64,000 bases of DNA from Bog-756 sp963738545 (GTDB taxonomy: Bacteria > Actinomycetota > Acidimicrobiia > Acidimicrobiales > RAAP-2). Location: contig CAVTXA010000009.1 of the NCBI GenBank assembly GCA_963738545.1, positions 1-64,000 on the forward strand, read 5' to 3'. Position numbers and translations under genes: made by a program. Under the pieces are notes generated by a model. That model saw only the letters and a program-made list of their open reading frames with translations, was not told where the DNA came from and did no database searches. Positions 25,335-34,284 of the stretch are shown in pieces (position 1 is the stretch's first letter; each line of letters opens with the position of its first letter).

Positions 25335-26654
25335 GTGCCCTTCGACGATCTCCCCGAGGCCCTCGCCTGGCTGGACTCGCACATCGACTTCGAGTCGACC
25401 ATGCCGACGAGGCGGTCGCTGCCCACCCTCGACCGCATGCGGGCGCTCATGGCCCTGCTGGGCGATCCCCAACTGGCCTACCGCTCGGTGCACATCACCG
25501 GGACCAACGGCAAGGGGTCGACGGTGGCCATGACCACGGCGCTCTTCGGGGCCCAGGGACTGACCGTGGGCACCTACACCAGCCCCAACCTGAGCCGGGT
25601 CAACGAGCGCCTGGCCCGCAACGGCGAGCCCATCGATGACGACGCCTTCCTCGAGGTGCTGGAGGGCCTGGCCCGCCTCGAGCAGATGCTGGAGGATCCG
25701 CCCACGCGCTTCGAGCTCCTCACCGCCGCCGCACTGGCGTGGTTCGCCGACGAGGCCGTGGACGTGGCCGTGGTCGAGGTGGGGCTGGGTGGCCGGTGGG
25801 ACTGCACCAACGTCGTCGACGGCGATGTGGCCGTCCTGACCAACGTGAGCTTCGACCACACCGAGGTGCTGGGTCCCACCTTGGAGGACATCGCCCGGGA
25901 CAAGTCGGGCATCATCAAGGCCGGCAGCCGGGTCATCGTGGGCGAGTCCGACCCCACCTTGGTGGCCCTCTTCCGCCAAGCCGCCACCGACGTGGGCGCG
26001 GACGCCGTGTGGCAGCGGGGCATCGACTTCGCCTGCACGGCCAACCGCCTGGCCGTGGGCGGACGGCTGATCGACGTGCGGACCCCGGGCGCGGCCTATG
26101 GCGAACTCCTGGTACCGCTGCACGGCGCCCACCAGGGTGACAACGCCTCGGCGGCGCTGGCCGCGGTGGAGGCCTTCTTCGACGCCCCGCTGCACGAGGA
26201 CGTCGTCGAAGAGGCGTTCGCCTCGGTGCGGGTGCCGGGTCGCCTCGAGGTGGTCGGGCGCCGTCCGCTGGTCGTCGTGGACGGGGCCCACAACGTGGCC
26301 GGCATGCTCGTCCTCGCCCGCTCGCTGGACGAGGAGTTCGCCGTCGACGGGGAGGCGCAGGCGGTCGTCGGCATGCTCACCGGCCGGGATCCGGTGGCCA
26401 TGCTGGGCGCCCTCGTCGCCGTGGGGGTCACGTCGGTGGTGGCCTGTGCGCCGGACTCGCCCCGGGCCCTCCCTGCCGAGGTGGTGGCCGAGGCGGCGAT
26501 CGGGTTGGGCATGGAGGCCCTGGTGGTGCCGTCGCCACGGGATGCCGTGCGGACGGCGGTCGGCCGGGCCGGTCCGGACGACCGGGTGGTGGTGTGCGGC
26601 TCGCTGTACGTGGTGGCCGAGGCCCGCCGGGTGCTGTCAGGTGGCGCCGCCTGA
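25335..26654 (+). CDS. folC: Folylpolyglutamate synthase / dihydrofolate synthase
   Basis: 439 residues. The Mur-ligase-type P-loop HITGTNGKGST is at about residues 54-64, followed by GTYTSPNLSRVNER, the FolC-specific Ser-Pro-His/Asn loop. The metal/ATP site VEVGLGGRWDCTNVV and FDHTEVLG follow, and the C-terminal domain starts at VVDGAHNVAGM. It adds glutamates to folates and may also make dihydrofolate. The GTG start has no clear Shine-Dalgarno. In actinobacteria folC and ndk are often neighbours, as here. Confidence 0.95.
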   Translation: MPFDDLPEALAWLDSHIDFESTMPTRRSLPTLDRMRALMALLGDPQLAYRSVHITGTNGKGSTVAMTTALFGAQGLTVGTYTSPNLSRVNERLARNGEPIDDDAFLEVLEGLARLEQMLEDPPTRFELLTAAALAWFADEAVDVAVVEVGLGGRWDCTNVVDGDVAVLTNVSFDHTEVLGPTLEDIARDKSGIIKAGSRVIVGESDPTLVALFRQAATDVGADAVWQRGIDFACTANRLAVGGRLIDVRTPGAAYGELLVPLHGAHQGDNASAALAAVEAFFDAPLHEDVVEEAFASVRVPGRLEVVGRRPLVVVDGAHNVAGMLVLARSLDEEFAVDGEAQAVVGMLTGRDPVAMLGALVAVGVTSVVACAPDSPRALPAEVVAEAAIGLGMEALVVPSPRDAVRTAVGRAGPDDRVVVCGSLYVVAEARRVLSGGAA

Positions 26655-26706
26655 GCGACGGGGCGTGGCGGCCCCGGCCCGGTGCCGCGGGTTCCCGACC
26701 TTCGAC

Positions 26707-26712
26707 TAGCCT
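26707..26712 (+). promoter_or_regulatory. Leaderless -10 (TAGCCT) of ndk
   Basis: TAGCCT ends 9 nt before the GTG at 26722 with no ribosome binding site between. Confidence 0.5.
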
Positions 26713-26721
26713 GCCTCGCTC

Positions 26722-27132
26722 GTGGGACGAACTCTGGTCATCTGCAAGCCCGACGCCGTGGAACGCGGACTGGTGGGCGAGATCATCGGCCGCCTCGAGG
26801 CCAAGGGCCTGGCCCTGGTGGCGGTGGAGCACCGGACCGTATCGGTCGAGGTGGCCTCGGTCCACTACGCCGAACACGAGGGGAAGCCGTTCTTTCCCGA
26901 CCTGGTGGCCTTCATCACCCGGTCCCCGGTGGTGGCCATGGTGGTCGAGGGGCCTGACGAGACCTACAAGGTGGTGCGCACCCTGATGGGGGCCACCAAT
27001 CCGGTCGAGGCCGCGCCGGGCACCATCCGGGGTGACCTGGCCATCGAGATGAGCGAGAACCTCATCCACGGCTCCGACTCGCCCGAGTCGGCGGCCCGGG
27101 AGATCGAACTGTTCTTTCCCGGCCTGGCCTGA
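26722..27132 (+). CDS. ndk: Nucleoside diphosphate kinase
   Basis: 136 residues, the standard length. It begins TLVICKPDAVERGLVGEII (Kpn-loop lysine), has the phosphate-binding RTLMGATNP and AAPGTIRGD, and the active-site histidine in ENLIHGSDSPESAAREI. It equalises NTP and dNTP pools through a phospho-His intermediate. It is followed by a GC-rich hairpin and then by the mreB promoter, so it is probably monocistronic. Confidence 0.97.
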   Translation: MGRTLVICKPDAVERGLVGEIIGRLEAKGLALVAVEHRTVSVEVASVHYAEHEGKPFFPDLVAFITRSPVVAMVVEGPDETYKVVRTLMGATNPVEAAPGTIRGDLAIEMSENLIHGSDSPESAAREIELFFPGLA

Positions 27133-27133
27133 G

Positions 27134-27160
27134 GCCGGCCCCACCTGGGAGGAGGCCGGC
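27134..27160 (+). terminator. Hairpin after ndk
   Basis: GCCGGCC (27134-27140) and GGCCGGC (27154-27160) form a 7-bp GC stem around a 13-nt loop two bases after the ndk stop. There is no T-run, so it is at best a GC-type terminator. Confidence 0.4.
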
Positions 27161-27181
27161 GTCGCCGGTCGGGCGGAGGGT

Positions 27182-27200
27182 TATCTCTGACCAGGAGATA
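27182..27200. promoter_or_regulatory. Inverted repeat upstream of the mreB promoter
   Basis: TATCTC and GAGATA are perfect 6-bp arms separated by 7 bp. The site lies about 60 bp upstream of the mreB -10 and could bind a regulator. Confidence 0.3.
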
Positions 27201-27260
27201 GTCTCAAGGGACGGGTCGAGGTGCCTCGAGGGCGACCTTGTGCCCACCCCCCGATTCCCG

Positions 27261-27266
27261 TAGCCT
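27261..27266 (+). promoter_or_regulatory. -10 (TAGCCT) of the mreBCD-mrdA operon
   Basis: TAGCCT predicts a start site near 27273, giving a leader of about 117 nt before the mreB ATG. The ATG at 27275 is out of frame with mreB, so this message is leadered and uses GACGGAGGAG near 27371-27380. Confidence 0.45.
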
Positions 27267-27390
27267 GAACGTAGATGCCGCCCGGTTCGAAGACCTCGGA
27301 TCCCGGCACCCACACGACAAGCGGAACCCCTGTGTGGTCACTCGCACTCGAACAGTCCCGACCGAACACCGACGGAGGAGTGCATCCCTG

Positions 27391-28422
27391 ATGCGCGACA
27401 ACAGCTTTTCACTGTTAGGACGAGACATGGCGGTCGACCTTGGGACGGCGAACACCCTGGTGTACGTGCGGGGCCGGGGCATCGTGCTGAACGAGCCCTC
27501 GGTAGTGGCGGTCAACGTGAAAGACGGTCGCCCGCTGGCCGTCGGGGCCGAGGCCAAGAGGATGATCGGCCGCACGCCCAGCCACATCCAGGCCATCCGC
27601 CCGCTGAAGGACGGGGTCATCGCCGACTTCGAGATCTGCGAGAAGATGCTCCGCTACTTCATCCACCGGGTCCACCAGCGCCGTTTCGCCAAGCCGCGCA
27701 TGGTGATCTGCGTGCCGTCGGGCATCACCGGTGTCGAGCAGCGCGCCGTGATGGAGGCCGCCGAGTACGCCGGGGCCCGCAAGGCCTACATCATCGAGGA
27801 GCCCATGGCCGCCGCCATCGGCGCGGGCCTGCCCGTGCACGAGCCCACCGGCAACATGGTGGTCGACATCGGCGGTGGCACCACCGAGGTGGCCGTCATC
27901 TCCCTCGGAGGCATCGTCACCAGCCAGTCCATCCGTATCGGTGGCGACGAGCTCGACGAGGCCATCGTGTCCTTCGTCAAGAAGGAGTACAGCCTGGCTC
28001 TGGGTGAGCGCACGGCCGAGGAGATCAAGATCGCCCTCGGCTCGGCCTACGAGTTGGAAGAGGAGCTTCACGCCGAGATCCGGGGTCGTGACCTGGTCAC
28101 CGGCCTCCCGAAGACCGTGGTGATCTCGACCCAGGAGATCCGCAAGGCCATCGACGAGCCGGTGTCGGCCATCGTCGACGCCGTGAAGGTGACGCTCGAC
28201 CGGACGCCGCCCGAGCTGGCCGCCGACATCATGGAGCAGGGCATCGTCCTCACCGGGGGCGGCGCCCTGTTGCACGGGCTGGACAGCCGGCTCACCCAGG
28301 AAACGGGCATGCCCATCGTGGTGGCCCGCGATCCTCTGAACTGTGTCGCCATAGGCAGTGGGCAGTGCCTCGAGGAGTTCGAGGCCCTGAAGCAGGTCCT
28401 CATCACCTCCTCGGCGCGCTGA
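27391..28422 (+). CDS. mreB: Rod shape-determining protein MreB
   Basis: 343 residues. Actin-fold motifs are in order: AVDLGTANTLVYV (phosphate 1), VVDIGGGTTEVAVISLGG (phosphate 2), IVLTGGGALLHGL (adenosine motif). RIGGDELDEAIV and the membrane-facing start are typical of MreB. It polymerises under the membrane and directs side-wall peptidoglycan synthesis. The ATG at 27391 follows GGAGGAG by about 10 nt. It is the first gene of mreB-mreC-mreD-mrdA, with MreC starting 22 bp later. Presence of MreB argues for a rod-shaped cell with lateral growth, unlike the polar growth of mycobacteria. Confidence 0.96.
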   Translation: MRDNSFSLLGRDMAVDLGTANTLVYVRGRGIVLNEPSVVAVNVKDGRPLAVGAEAKRMIGRTPSHIQAIRPLKDGVIADFEICEKMLRYFIHRVHQRRFAKPRMVICVPSGITGVEQRAVMEAAEYAGARKAYIIEEPMAAAIGAGLPVHEPTGNMVVDIGGGTTEVAVISLGGIVTSQSIRIGGDELDEAIVSFVKKEYSLALGERTAEEIKIALGSAYELEEELHAEIRGRDLVTGLPKTVVISTQEIRKAIDEPVSAIVDAVKVTLDRTPPELAADIMEQGIVLTGGGALLHGLDSRLTQETGMPIVVARDPLNCVAIGSGQCLEEFEALKQVLITSSAR

Positions 28423-28444
28423 ACGACCGGGGGGCTCCTGACCT

Positions 28445-29284
28445 GTGGCGACGCCGCGGCGGTCCCGCCGTCCCCGCACCACACTGCTGATCCTGGTGCT
28501 GGCCTCCATCACCATCATCACCCTGGACGCCAGGGGCGGGTTCCACCGGATCACCTCGGGACTCCGGACGGTGGCGTCCGACGCCTTCTCCCCGGTCCGG
28601 TCCGGTGTGGACGACATCACCGAGCCGGTGGGCAGCTTCCTCGCCGGTGCCGTCCACTACGGCGCCGTGCGCCAACAGAACCAGAAGCTGCAGGCCGAGA
28701 TCGACCAGCTGCGGTCGGCCCGCACCACCCAGGTGGACACCGAGCAGCGGCTCAAACAGCTGAGCGCCCTGCTCCACCTCCCGTTCGTGGGCAACTACGA
28801 GACGGTGCCGGCCGAGGTCACCAACTACGGGACCAGTGACTTCGCCGCCACCGTGGACATCAGCGTGGGACGCGACGACGGGGTGCAGCTGAACATGCCG
28901 GTGGTGGGCATGGGGGGACTGGTCGGCCAGGTGGTGCAGGCCAACCACAGCACCTCGACCGTGCGCCTGATCACCGACGGGCAGTCCCAGATCGGGGTGC
29001 GCTTCGGAGCCGGGGCGAACTCCCTGGCCGTGATCAGCGGCCACGGACCGGGCAAGCCCCTCTCCGCCGCCCTGGTCCCGACCAACACCGTGCTCCCCCC
29101 GGGCACCACGTTCATCACGAGTGGCCTGCCCAACGCCGACTTCCCCGGGGACATCCCCGTGGCCACGGTGACCTCGACCAGCAACGGCACCACCGCCTCG
29201 CAGGAGTCGGTGAACCTCCAGCCGTTGGCCGACCTGAGCCATCTCCGCTACGTGTCCGTGGTCATCTACGGGCCGTCCTCGTGA
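28445..29284 (+). CDS. mreC: Rod shape-determining protein MreC
   Basis: 279 residues: a basic start, one membrane helix (TTLLILVLASITIITL), a coiled coil (about 78-105, RQQNQKLQAEIDQL) and two beta domains with the MreC pattern ISVGRDDGVQLNMPVVGMGGLVGQVV and TSGLPNADFPGDIPVATV. It bridges MreB to PBP2 in the periplasmic-equivalent space. The GTG start is 22 bp from mreB; no strong ribosome binding site. Confidence 0.95.
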   Translation: MATPRRSRRPRTTLLILVLASITIITLDARGGFHRITSGLRTVASDAFSPVRSGVDDITEPVGSFLAGAVHYGAVRQQNQKLQAEIDQLRSARTTQVDTEQRLKQLSALLHLPFVGNYETVPAEVTNYGTSDFAATVDISVGRDDGVQLNMPVVGMGGLVGQVVQANHSTSTVRLITDGQSQIGVRFGAGANSLAVISGHGPGKPLSAALVPTNTVLPPGTTFITSGLPNADFPGDIPVATVTSTSNGTTASQESVNLQPLADLSHLRYVSVVIYGPSS

Positions 29285-29327
29285 TGCGGCCGTCGCCACC
29301 GAGGAACGGGCCCCGGAGCCACCGGAG

Positions 29328-29864
29328 GTGACGGTCCGGGAGGCCACGCGGGTCACCCTGGTCGTGGCCCTGTTCGTGACCGTGCAGCAGACGCTGGTGT
29401 TGGACCTCCGCCTGGGCACGGTCCACCCCGACATCATGGTCCTGCTGCCCATCGTGGCCGGGCTGGTGGGGGGGCCGGGCACCGGTGCGTCCATGGGCTT
29501 CGGGGCCGGACTGGCCGCCGACCTGTTCTTGCCCACCCCCTTCGGGCTCTCGGCCCTGGTGGGGTGCCTGCTCGGCTTCACCGTCGGGGTTACCACCCTG
29601 GCCCTGGACCGCACGGCGGGCTGGCTGCCCCCAGTGGTGGCCTTCGGTGGTAGCGCCCTTTACGAGGTCGTCTACGCCGTGCTGGGGTCCGTGCTCGGCC
29701 AGCCCCAGATGATCCACGTCGACCTGACCCGGGTGGTGCTGGTGGTGGCCGTGGTCAACGCCGTGCTGGCGCTGCCTGCCGTCCGCCTGGTGGGCTGGGC
29801 GCTGCCGGCGGCCTCGACCGAGGGCGTGCCCACCTCGACGGTGTCCTCGGGCAGTCTCCGGTGA
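29328..29864 (+). CDS. mreD: Rod shape-determining protein MreD
   Basis: 178 residues, almost entirely hydrophobic, with about five membrane segments (VTLVVALFVTVQQTLVL, DIMVLLPIVAGLVGG, GFGAGLAADLFLPTPFGLSAL and two more). The GLAADLF-PTPFG-SAL stretch is the MreD hallmark. The GTG start lies inside CGGAGGTG 43 bp after mreC. It completes the elongasome membrane complex. Confidence 0.92.
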   Translation: MTVREATRVTLVVALFVTVQQTLVLDLRLGTVHPDIMVLLPIVAGLVGGPGTGASMGFGAGLAADLFLPTPFGLSALVGCLLGFTVGVTTLALDRTAGWLPPVVAFGGSALYEVVYAVLGSVLGQPQMIHVDLTRVVLVVAVVNAVLALPAVRLVGWALPAASTEGVPTSTVSSGSLR

Positions 29865-29919
29865 GCGGGCCGGGGGGCCGCGTACCCAACGGCCACCGGT
29901 CAAGCGATACTGGTCGGCC

Positions 29920-32154
29920 GTGAGCCGATCCCTGCGCCACCCGTTTAAGGGATCCCACCACTACCTGCGGGCCGACAAGGACCGCAGCCCTCGTCGGCGG
30001 AAGTCCCGGCAGCCGAGGATGCGCCAGAGCCGCTTCTCGATGGAGTCCATGCTCGACGCCCCGGACTCGAGCTCCTCGCGCCCCGGCCTCCGCCTGCGCA
30101 TCGCCGGGCTGGTGGTGGCCGGGCTCTTCGCCCTGCTCGGCCTGCGGCTGTGGGCCCTCACCGTGCTCCAGGCGCCGGCCGCCGCCCAGGCGGTGGCCGT
30201 CAACCAGATCCGGTCCGTGCCCGTCGAGCCCACCCGTGGCCTCATCCTCGACCGCTCGGGGAACCCCCTGGTGAGCAACCTGGTGGTCGAGCAGATCACC
30301 CTGTCCCGGGCCGCGGCCACGGACCACCCCGAGGTGGTGGGACGCCTCGCCGCACTGATCGGCCAGACCACCGCACAGGTCCAGGCCACCATCGCCGACC
30401 CCCGCTACAGCCCCTACCTGCCCGTGCCCGTGCTGACCAACGCCCCCAAGGCCGACATCCTCTACATCAGCGAGCACCAGGACGACTTCCCCGGCGTGGC
30501 CTCGGTCCAGACCACCGAGCGGACCTATCCCCAAGGCGAGCTCCCGGGTCCGGCCCAGGACGACTATCCCGCCTCCCAGACCCTGGGCTACGTGTCCACC
30601 ATCAACGCCACCGAGCTGAAGGACGAGGCGTCCAAGGGGTACCAGGCCGGTGACGCCTACGGTCAGTCCGGCCTCGAGTACCAGTACGAGTCCGAGCTGC
30701 GGGGCTCCCCGGGCACCCAGGAGATCGAGGTGACCCCCTCGGGCAAGGTGGCGGGCACGGTCAAGACCACCCCGGCCGTGGCCGGCGACAACCTGGTCAC
30801 CAACCTCGACACCAACCTCCAACAGGTGGCCGACAACGCCCTGGCCTCCCAGATCCTCCAGCTGCGCAAGACCTACGACAAGCAGTGCAACAACAACACC
30901 GGCTGCTACCCGGCCGCCACCGGTGGGGCGGTCATCGTCATGAGCCCCCAGACCGGGGCCGTCTACGCCATGTCCTCGTACCCGTCCTACAACCTCTCGG
31001 AGTGGGTCGGTGGCCTGAGCGCGGCCCAAAACGAGATGCTGTTCGGCCCGAACAACGGTGAGCCCTCCCTCAACCGGGCCATCGAGGGCCAGTACATCCC
31101 GGGCTCCACCTTCAAGCTCAACACCGCCACCGCGGCCCTCAACGCCGGCCTCATCACGCCCAGCACCCCGTTCTACGACACCGGGACCTTCAAGACGCCG
31201 GACTGCCAGTACAACAGCACGACGTGCGTCTTCCACAACAGCACCGGCGACCCCACCGGTACCTACGACGTGACCTCGGCCCTCACCGTGTCGAGCGACG
31301 ACTTCTTCTACAACCTGGGCTACCTCTTCTACGCCCGGGCGGCCCAGTACGGCCAGACCCCCATCCAGGACACGGCGGCCCAGTACAGCCTGGGCCAGCT
31401 GACCGGCATCGACCTGCCCGGCGAGGTCCAGGGCCGGGTGGACAGCCAGGCCGAGCGGGTCAAGCTCCACGCCGAGGCGCCCAAGGCCTTCCCCAACACC
31501 CAGTGGTACACGGGGGACAACATCGAGATGGCCTTCGGCCAGGGCGGCACCTACATCACCCCCATCGAGCAGGCCGTGGCCTACTCCACCTTCGCCAACG
31601 GTGGCACCCGCTACGTTCCCCAGGTGGCGGCGTCCATCGTCTCCCCGACCGGCGCCGTGGTCAAGAAGTTCACCCCCCAGGTGGCCGGGCACGTGGCCAT
31701 CTCGCCGACCAACTACCAGGCCATGCTGTCCGGGTTCGAGGGCGTGGTGAACAACCGTCAGGGCACCGCCTTCGGTGTGCCCGGACTCGCCAGCTTCCCC
31801 GGCGGCCTGGCCGGGAAGACCGGGACCGCCGACACCGAGCCGGGCAAGGAGCCCACCGCCTGGTTCGTGGGCTGGGGGCCGACGGCCACGGCCGCCCAGT
31901 ACGTGGTGGTGTGCGTCATCGACCAGGCCGGGTTCGGTGCCACCGCCTCGGCCCCGGTGGTGGGTCAGATCTTCAACTACCTGGCCACCCACCCGATAGC
32001 CCCGGCGAACATCACCCCAGCTCAGAAGGTGTATCAAGCGACGACGGGGGTGCCGCTGCCCACGCCTTCGACCACCACCACCACGAGCACCACCCAGCCG
32101 GGTGCCACCACCGCCACCACCGGCGCGTCGGGAGCCACCGCCGCCGGCGGATGA
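29920..32154 (+). CDS. mrdA: Penicillin-binding protein 2 (elongasome transpeptidase)
   Basis: 744 residues. A cytoplasmic basic segment of about 60 residues precedes one membrane helix (IAGLVVAGLFALLGLRLWALTVL). The pedestal domain starts at RSVPVEPTRGLILDRSGNPL. The transpeptidase has all motifs: PGSTFK (SxxK) near 390, SSDDFF (SxD, the PBP2 version) near 448, and AGKTGTAD (KTG) near 632. The tail is Thr/Ser-rich (PSTTTTTSTTQPG), as in many actinobacterial cell-wall proteins. It cross-links lateral peptidoglycan with MreBCD. The glycosyltransferase partner RodA, normally next door, is not in this window. A GATACT element 8 nt before the GTG may add a second promoter. Confidence 0.95.
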   Translation: MSRSLRHPFKGSHHYLRADKDRSPRRRKSRQPRMRQSRFSMESMLDAPDSSSSRPGLRLRIAGLVVAGLFALLGLRLWALTVLQAPAAAQAVAVNQIRSVPVEPTRGLILDRSGNPLVSNLVVEQITLSRAAATDHPEVVGRLAALIGQTTAQVQATIADPRYSPYLPVPVLTNAPKADILYISEHQDDFPGVASVQTTERTYPQGELPGPAQDDYPASQTLGYVSTINATELKDEASKGYQAGDAYGQSGLEYQYESELRGSPGTQEIEVTPSGKVAGTVKTTPAVAGDNLVTNLDTNLQQVADNALASQILQLRKTYDKQCNNNTGCYPAATGGAVIVMSPQTGAVYAMSSYPSYNLSEWVGGLSAAQNEMLFGPNNGEPSLNRAIEGQYIPGSTFKLNTATAALNAGLITPSTPFYDTGTFKTPDCQYNSTTCVFHNSTGDPTGTYDVTSALTVSSDDFFYNLGYLFYARAAQYGQTPIQDTAAQYSLGQLTGIDLPGEVQGRVDSQAERVKLHAEAPKAFPNTQWYTGDNIEMAFGQGGTYITPIEQAVAYSTFANGGTRYVPQVAASIVSPTGAVVKKFTPQVAGHVAISPTNYQAMLSGFEGVVNNRQGTAFGVPGLASFPGGLAGKTGTADTEPGKEPTAWFVGWGPTATAAQYVVVCVIDQAGFGATASAPVVGQIFNYLATHPIAPANITPAQKVYQATTGVPLPTPSTTTTTSTTQPGATTATTGASGATAAGG

Positions 32155-32197
32155 GCCCGGAGGGGGCCGGCGGTCCGACCCCCGCGCCGGCTGGCCC

Positions 32198-32203
32198 TAG
32201 GAT
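32198..32203 (+). promoter_or_regulatory. -10 (TAGGAT) of the radical SAM gene
   Basis: TAGGAT ends 10 nt before the ATG at 32214 and lies just after mrdA, which suggests separate transcription of the downstream group. Confidence 0.4.
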
Positions 32204-32213
32204 GACGGGGGAG

Positions 32214-34283
32214 ATGCAGTCCCTCTGGCCACGGGTCGAGCCCCTCTTGTCCGGGGTCGAGAAGCCCGCCCGCTACATCGGCGGCGAGCTGGGCGCCCAG
32301 GTGCCCGAGCACGACGACGCCTCGGTGGCCTGGCTCCTCATCTACCCCGACACCTACGAGATCGGCCTGCCCAACCAGGGTCTCCAGATCCTCTACGAGA
32401 TCCTCAACGAGCGGGACGACGCCGTGGCCGAGCGCACCTACGCCCCGTGGGTGGACATGGAGGCGGCCATGCGGTCGGTCGGCCTCCCGCTGTTCTCGCT
32501 GGAGAACCACCTGCCCGCCGCGGCCTTCGATGTGCTGGCCTTCAACCTCTCGGCCGAACTGGTCTACACCAACGTCCTCAACCTGATCGACCTGGCCGGC
32601 CTGGCTGTCCGGTCGGCCGAGCGAGCCCCGGGGGACCCGTTGGTGGTGGCCGGCGGCCACTGTGCCTTCAACCCCGAGCCACTGGCCGACTTCGTGGACT
32701 GCTTCGTCCTCGGGGACGGCGAGGAGGCGGTGGGGGAGATGAACGCCGTGATCGCCGCGTGGAAGGCAGAGGGCACCGGCGGGGGTCGGCCCGACGCGTC
32801 CAGCGACCGCCTGTCGCTCCTCCGGGCCCTGGCCCAGGTGGAGGGCGTCTACGTCCCGGCCTGCTACCAGCCGACCTACGCCGCGGCGGCGACGGTCGCC
32901 CCCCACGCCACCCTTCCCCGACTGGTTCGGACGGACCCGATCTTCCCTGAGACACCCGAGCGGGTGCAGAAGCGGACCATCGCCGACCTGGGCCAGTGGC
33001 CCTACCCCAAGCACCAGCTGGTGCCGCTGATCGAGGTGGTCCACGACCGGCTCAACGTCGAGCTGTTCCGGGGCTGCACGCGGGGGTGCCGGTTCTGCCA
33101 GGCCGGCATGATCACCCGCCCGGTGCGGGAGCGGCCCGCCGACCAGGTCCGGACCATGGTCATGGACGGCCTGGCCCGCACCGGCTACGACGAGGTGGCC
33201 CTGACCTCCCTGTCCAGTGCCGACTACTCGGGTATCGAGGACACCGTCACCTCCATCATCGACGACCCCTCGTGCTCGGGCCAGGTGTCGGTCAGCCTGC
33301 CCAGCCTCCGGGTGGACGCCTTCACCGTGGGCACGGCGGCCCAGATCCAGCGGGTCCGCCGCACCGGCCTGACCTTCGCCCCCGAGGGGGGGACCTGGCG
33401 GATGCGCCAGGTGATCAACAAGCTGATCCTGGAAGAGGACCTCTACGCCGCGGTCGACGCCGCCTTCAGTCAGGGGTGGAAGCGGGTCAAGCTGTACTTC
33501 CTCATCGGCCTGCCCACCGAGACCGACGAGGACACCCTGGGAATCGTGGCCCTGGCCAAGCAGTGCGTGGCCATCGGGAAGCGCTACCACAAAGGGGTCA
33601 CGGTGACCGCTTCGGTCGGGGGCTTCGTGCCCAAGGTGCAGACCCCGTTCCAGTGGTTCGGGCAGAACACCATCGAGGAGCTCACTCGCAAGGTCCACCT
33701 GCTCCGGGACGCCGCCCGACCCGTCCGGGGCCTGACCATCCGGTGGCACGACCCCAAGGCCACCGCGGCCGAAGGGGTGGTGAGCCGGGGGGACCGTCGG
33801 ATGGGCCCGGTCATCGAGCAGGTGTGGCGGCGGGGTGGCACCTTCCAGGAGTGGACCGAGCACTTCGACCTCTCCTTGTGGACCGAAGCCCTGGCCGACC
33901 ACGGCATGTCCCTCGAGGACACGGTGTACCGGCACCGCACCGAGGACGAGGCCCTGCCCTGGGACCACCTCTCGGCCGGCCTCCACCGGGACTTCCTGTG
34001 GCAGGACTGGCTCGACGCCCTGGCCCAGCACGGCCTACCCGACTGCCGCTGGACCCCCTGCTACGACTGCGGCGCCTGTACCGGCTTCGGCATCGAGCAT
34101 GTGGTGGCCTCCGCCGTCCCCCCGGCCGGTGGGAGCCAGGGCACGGGCCAGGATCTCTCGACCGGGGGCCAGGTACCGGTACGATTTCTCACCACGGTGC
34201 CGTCCGGCGCCGGTTCGGCCCCCGGGCCGGACGCAGCGATCGCCGCCCGAGCCGTGGCGCCAGTGGGAGAGGGGAGCAGCTGA
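32214..34283 (+). CDS. B12-binding-like radical SAM protein, TIGR03960 family
   Basis: About 689 residues. The N-terminus (SLWPRVEPLLSGVEKPARYIGGE) matches where this family usually begins, supporting the ATG at 32214 over those at 32151 (overlapping the mrdA stop, ATGA) and 32202. A cobalamin-binding-like region comes first (AFNLSAELVYTNVLNLIDLAG, VVAGGHCAFNPEPLADF), then the radical SAM cluster motif in FRGCTRGCRFCQAG near 285 and LTSLSSADYSGIEDT. The C-terminal end carries CYDCGACTG. The family is found with the DUF2344 protein that follows and rne, as here; it is thought to modify RNA or ribosomal components, but the reaction is not established. Confidence 0.9.
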   Translation: MQSLWPRVEPLLSGVEKPARYIGGELGAQVPEHDDASVAWLLIYPDTYEIGLPNQGLQILYEILNERDDAVAERTYAPWVDMEAAMRSVGLPLFSLENHLPAAAFDVLAFNLSAELVYTNVLNLIDLAGLAVRSAERAPGDPLVVAGGHCAFNPEPLADFVDCFVLGDGEEAVGEMNAVIAAWKAEGTGGGRPDASSDRLSLLRALAQVEGVYVPACYQPTYAAAATVAPHATLPRLVRTDPIFPETPERVQKRTIADLGQWPYPKHQLVPLIEVVHDRLNVELFRGCTRGCRFCQAGMITRPVRERPADQVRTMVMDGLARTGYDEVALTSLSSADYSGIEDTVTSIIDDPSCSGQVSVSLPSLRVDAFTVGTAAQIQRVRRTGLTFAPEGGTWRMRQVINKLILEEDLYAAVDAAFSQGWKRVKLYFLIGLPTETDEDTLGIVALAKQCVAIGKRYHKGVTVTASVGGFVPKVQTPFQWFGQNTIEELTRKVHLLRDAARPVRGLTIRWHDPKATAAEGVVSRGDRRMGPVIEQVWRRGGTFQEWTEHFDLSLWTEALADHGMSLEDTVYRHRTEDEALPWDHLSAGLHRDFLWQDWLDALAQHGLPDCRWTPCYDCGACTGFGIEHVVASAVPPAGGSQGTGQDLSTGGQVPVRFLTTVPSGAGSAPGPDAAIAARAVAPVGEGSS

Positions 34284-34284
34284 G

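Noticed and set aside
29755..32037. 760-codon open frame antisense to mrdA
   Set aside because: The opposite strand has complete PBP2 motifs; the translation here is low-complexity shadow.
31224..34283. 1019-codon frame extending the radical SAM gene upstream
   Set aside because: The first 300 codons overlap mrdA in another frame and are Arg/Gly/His-rich; the family's normal N-terminus is at about 32214.
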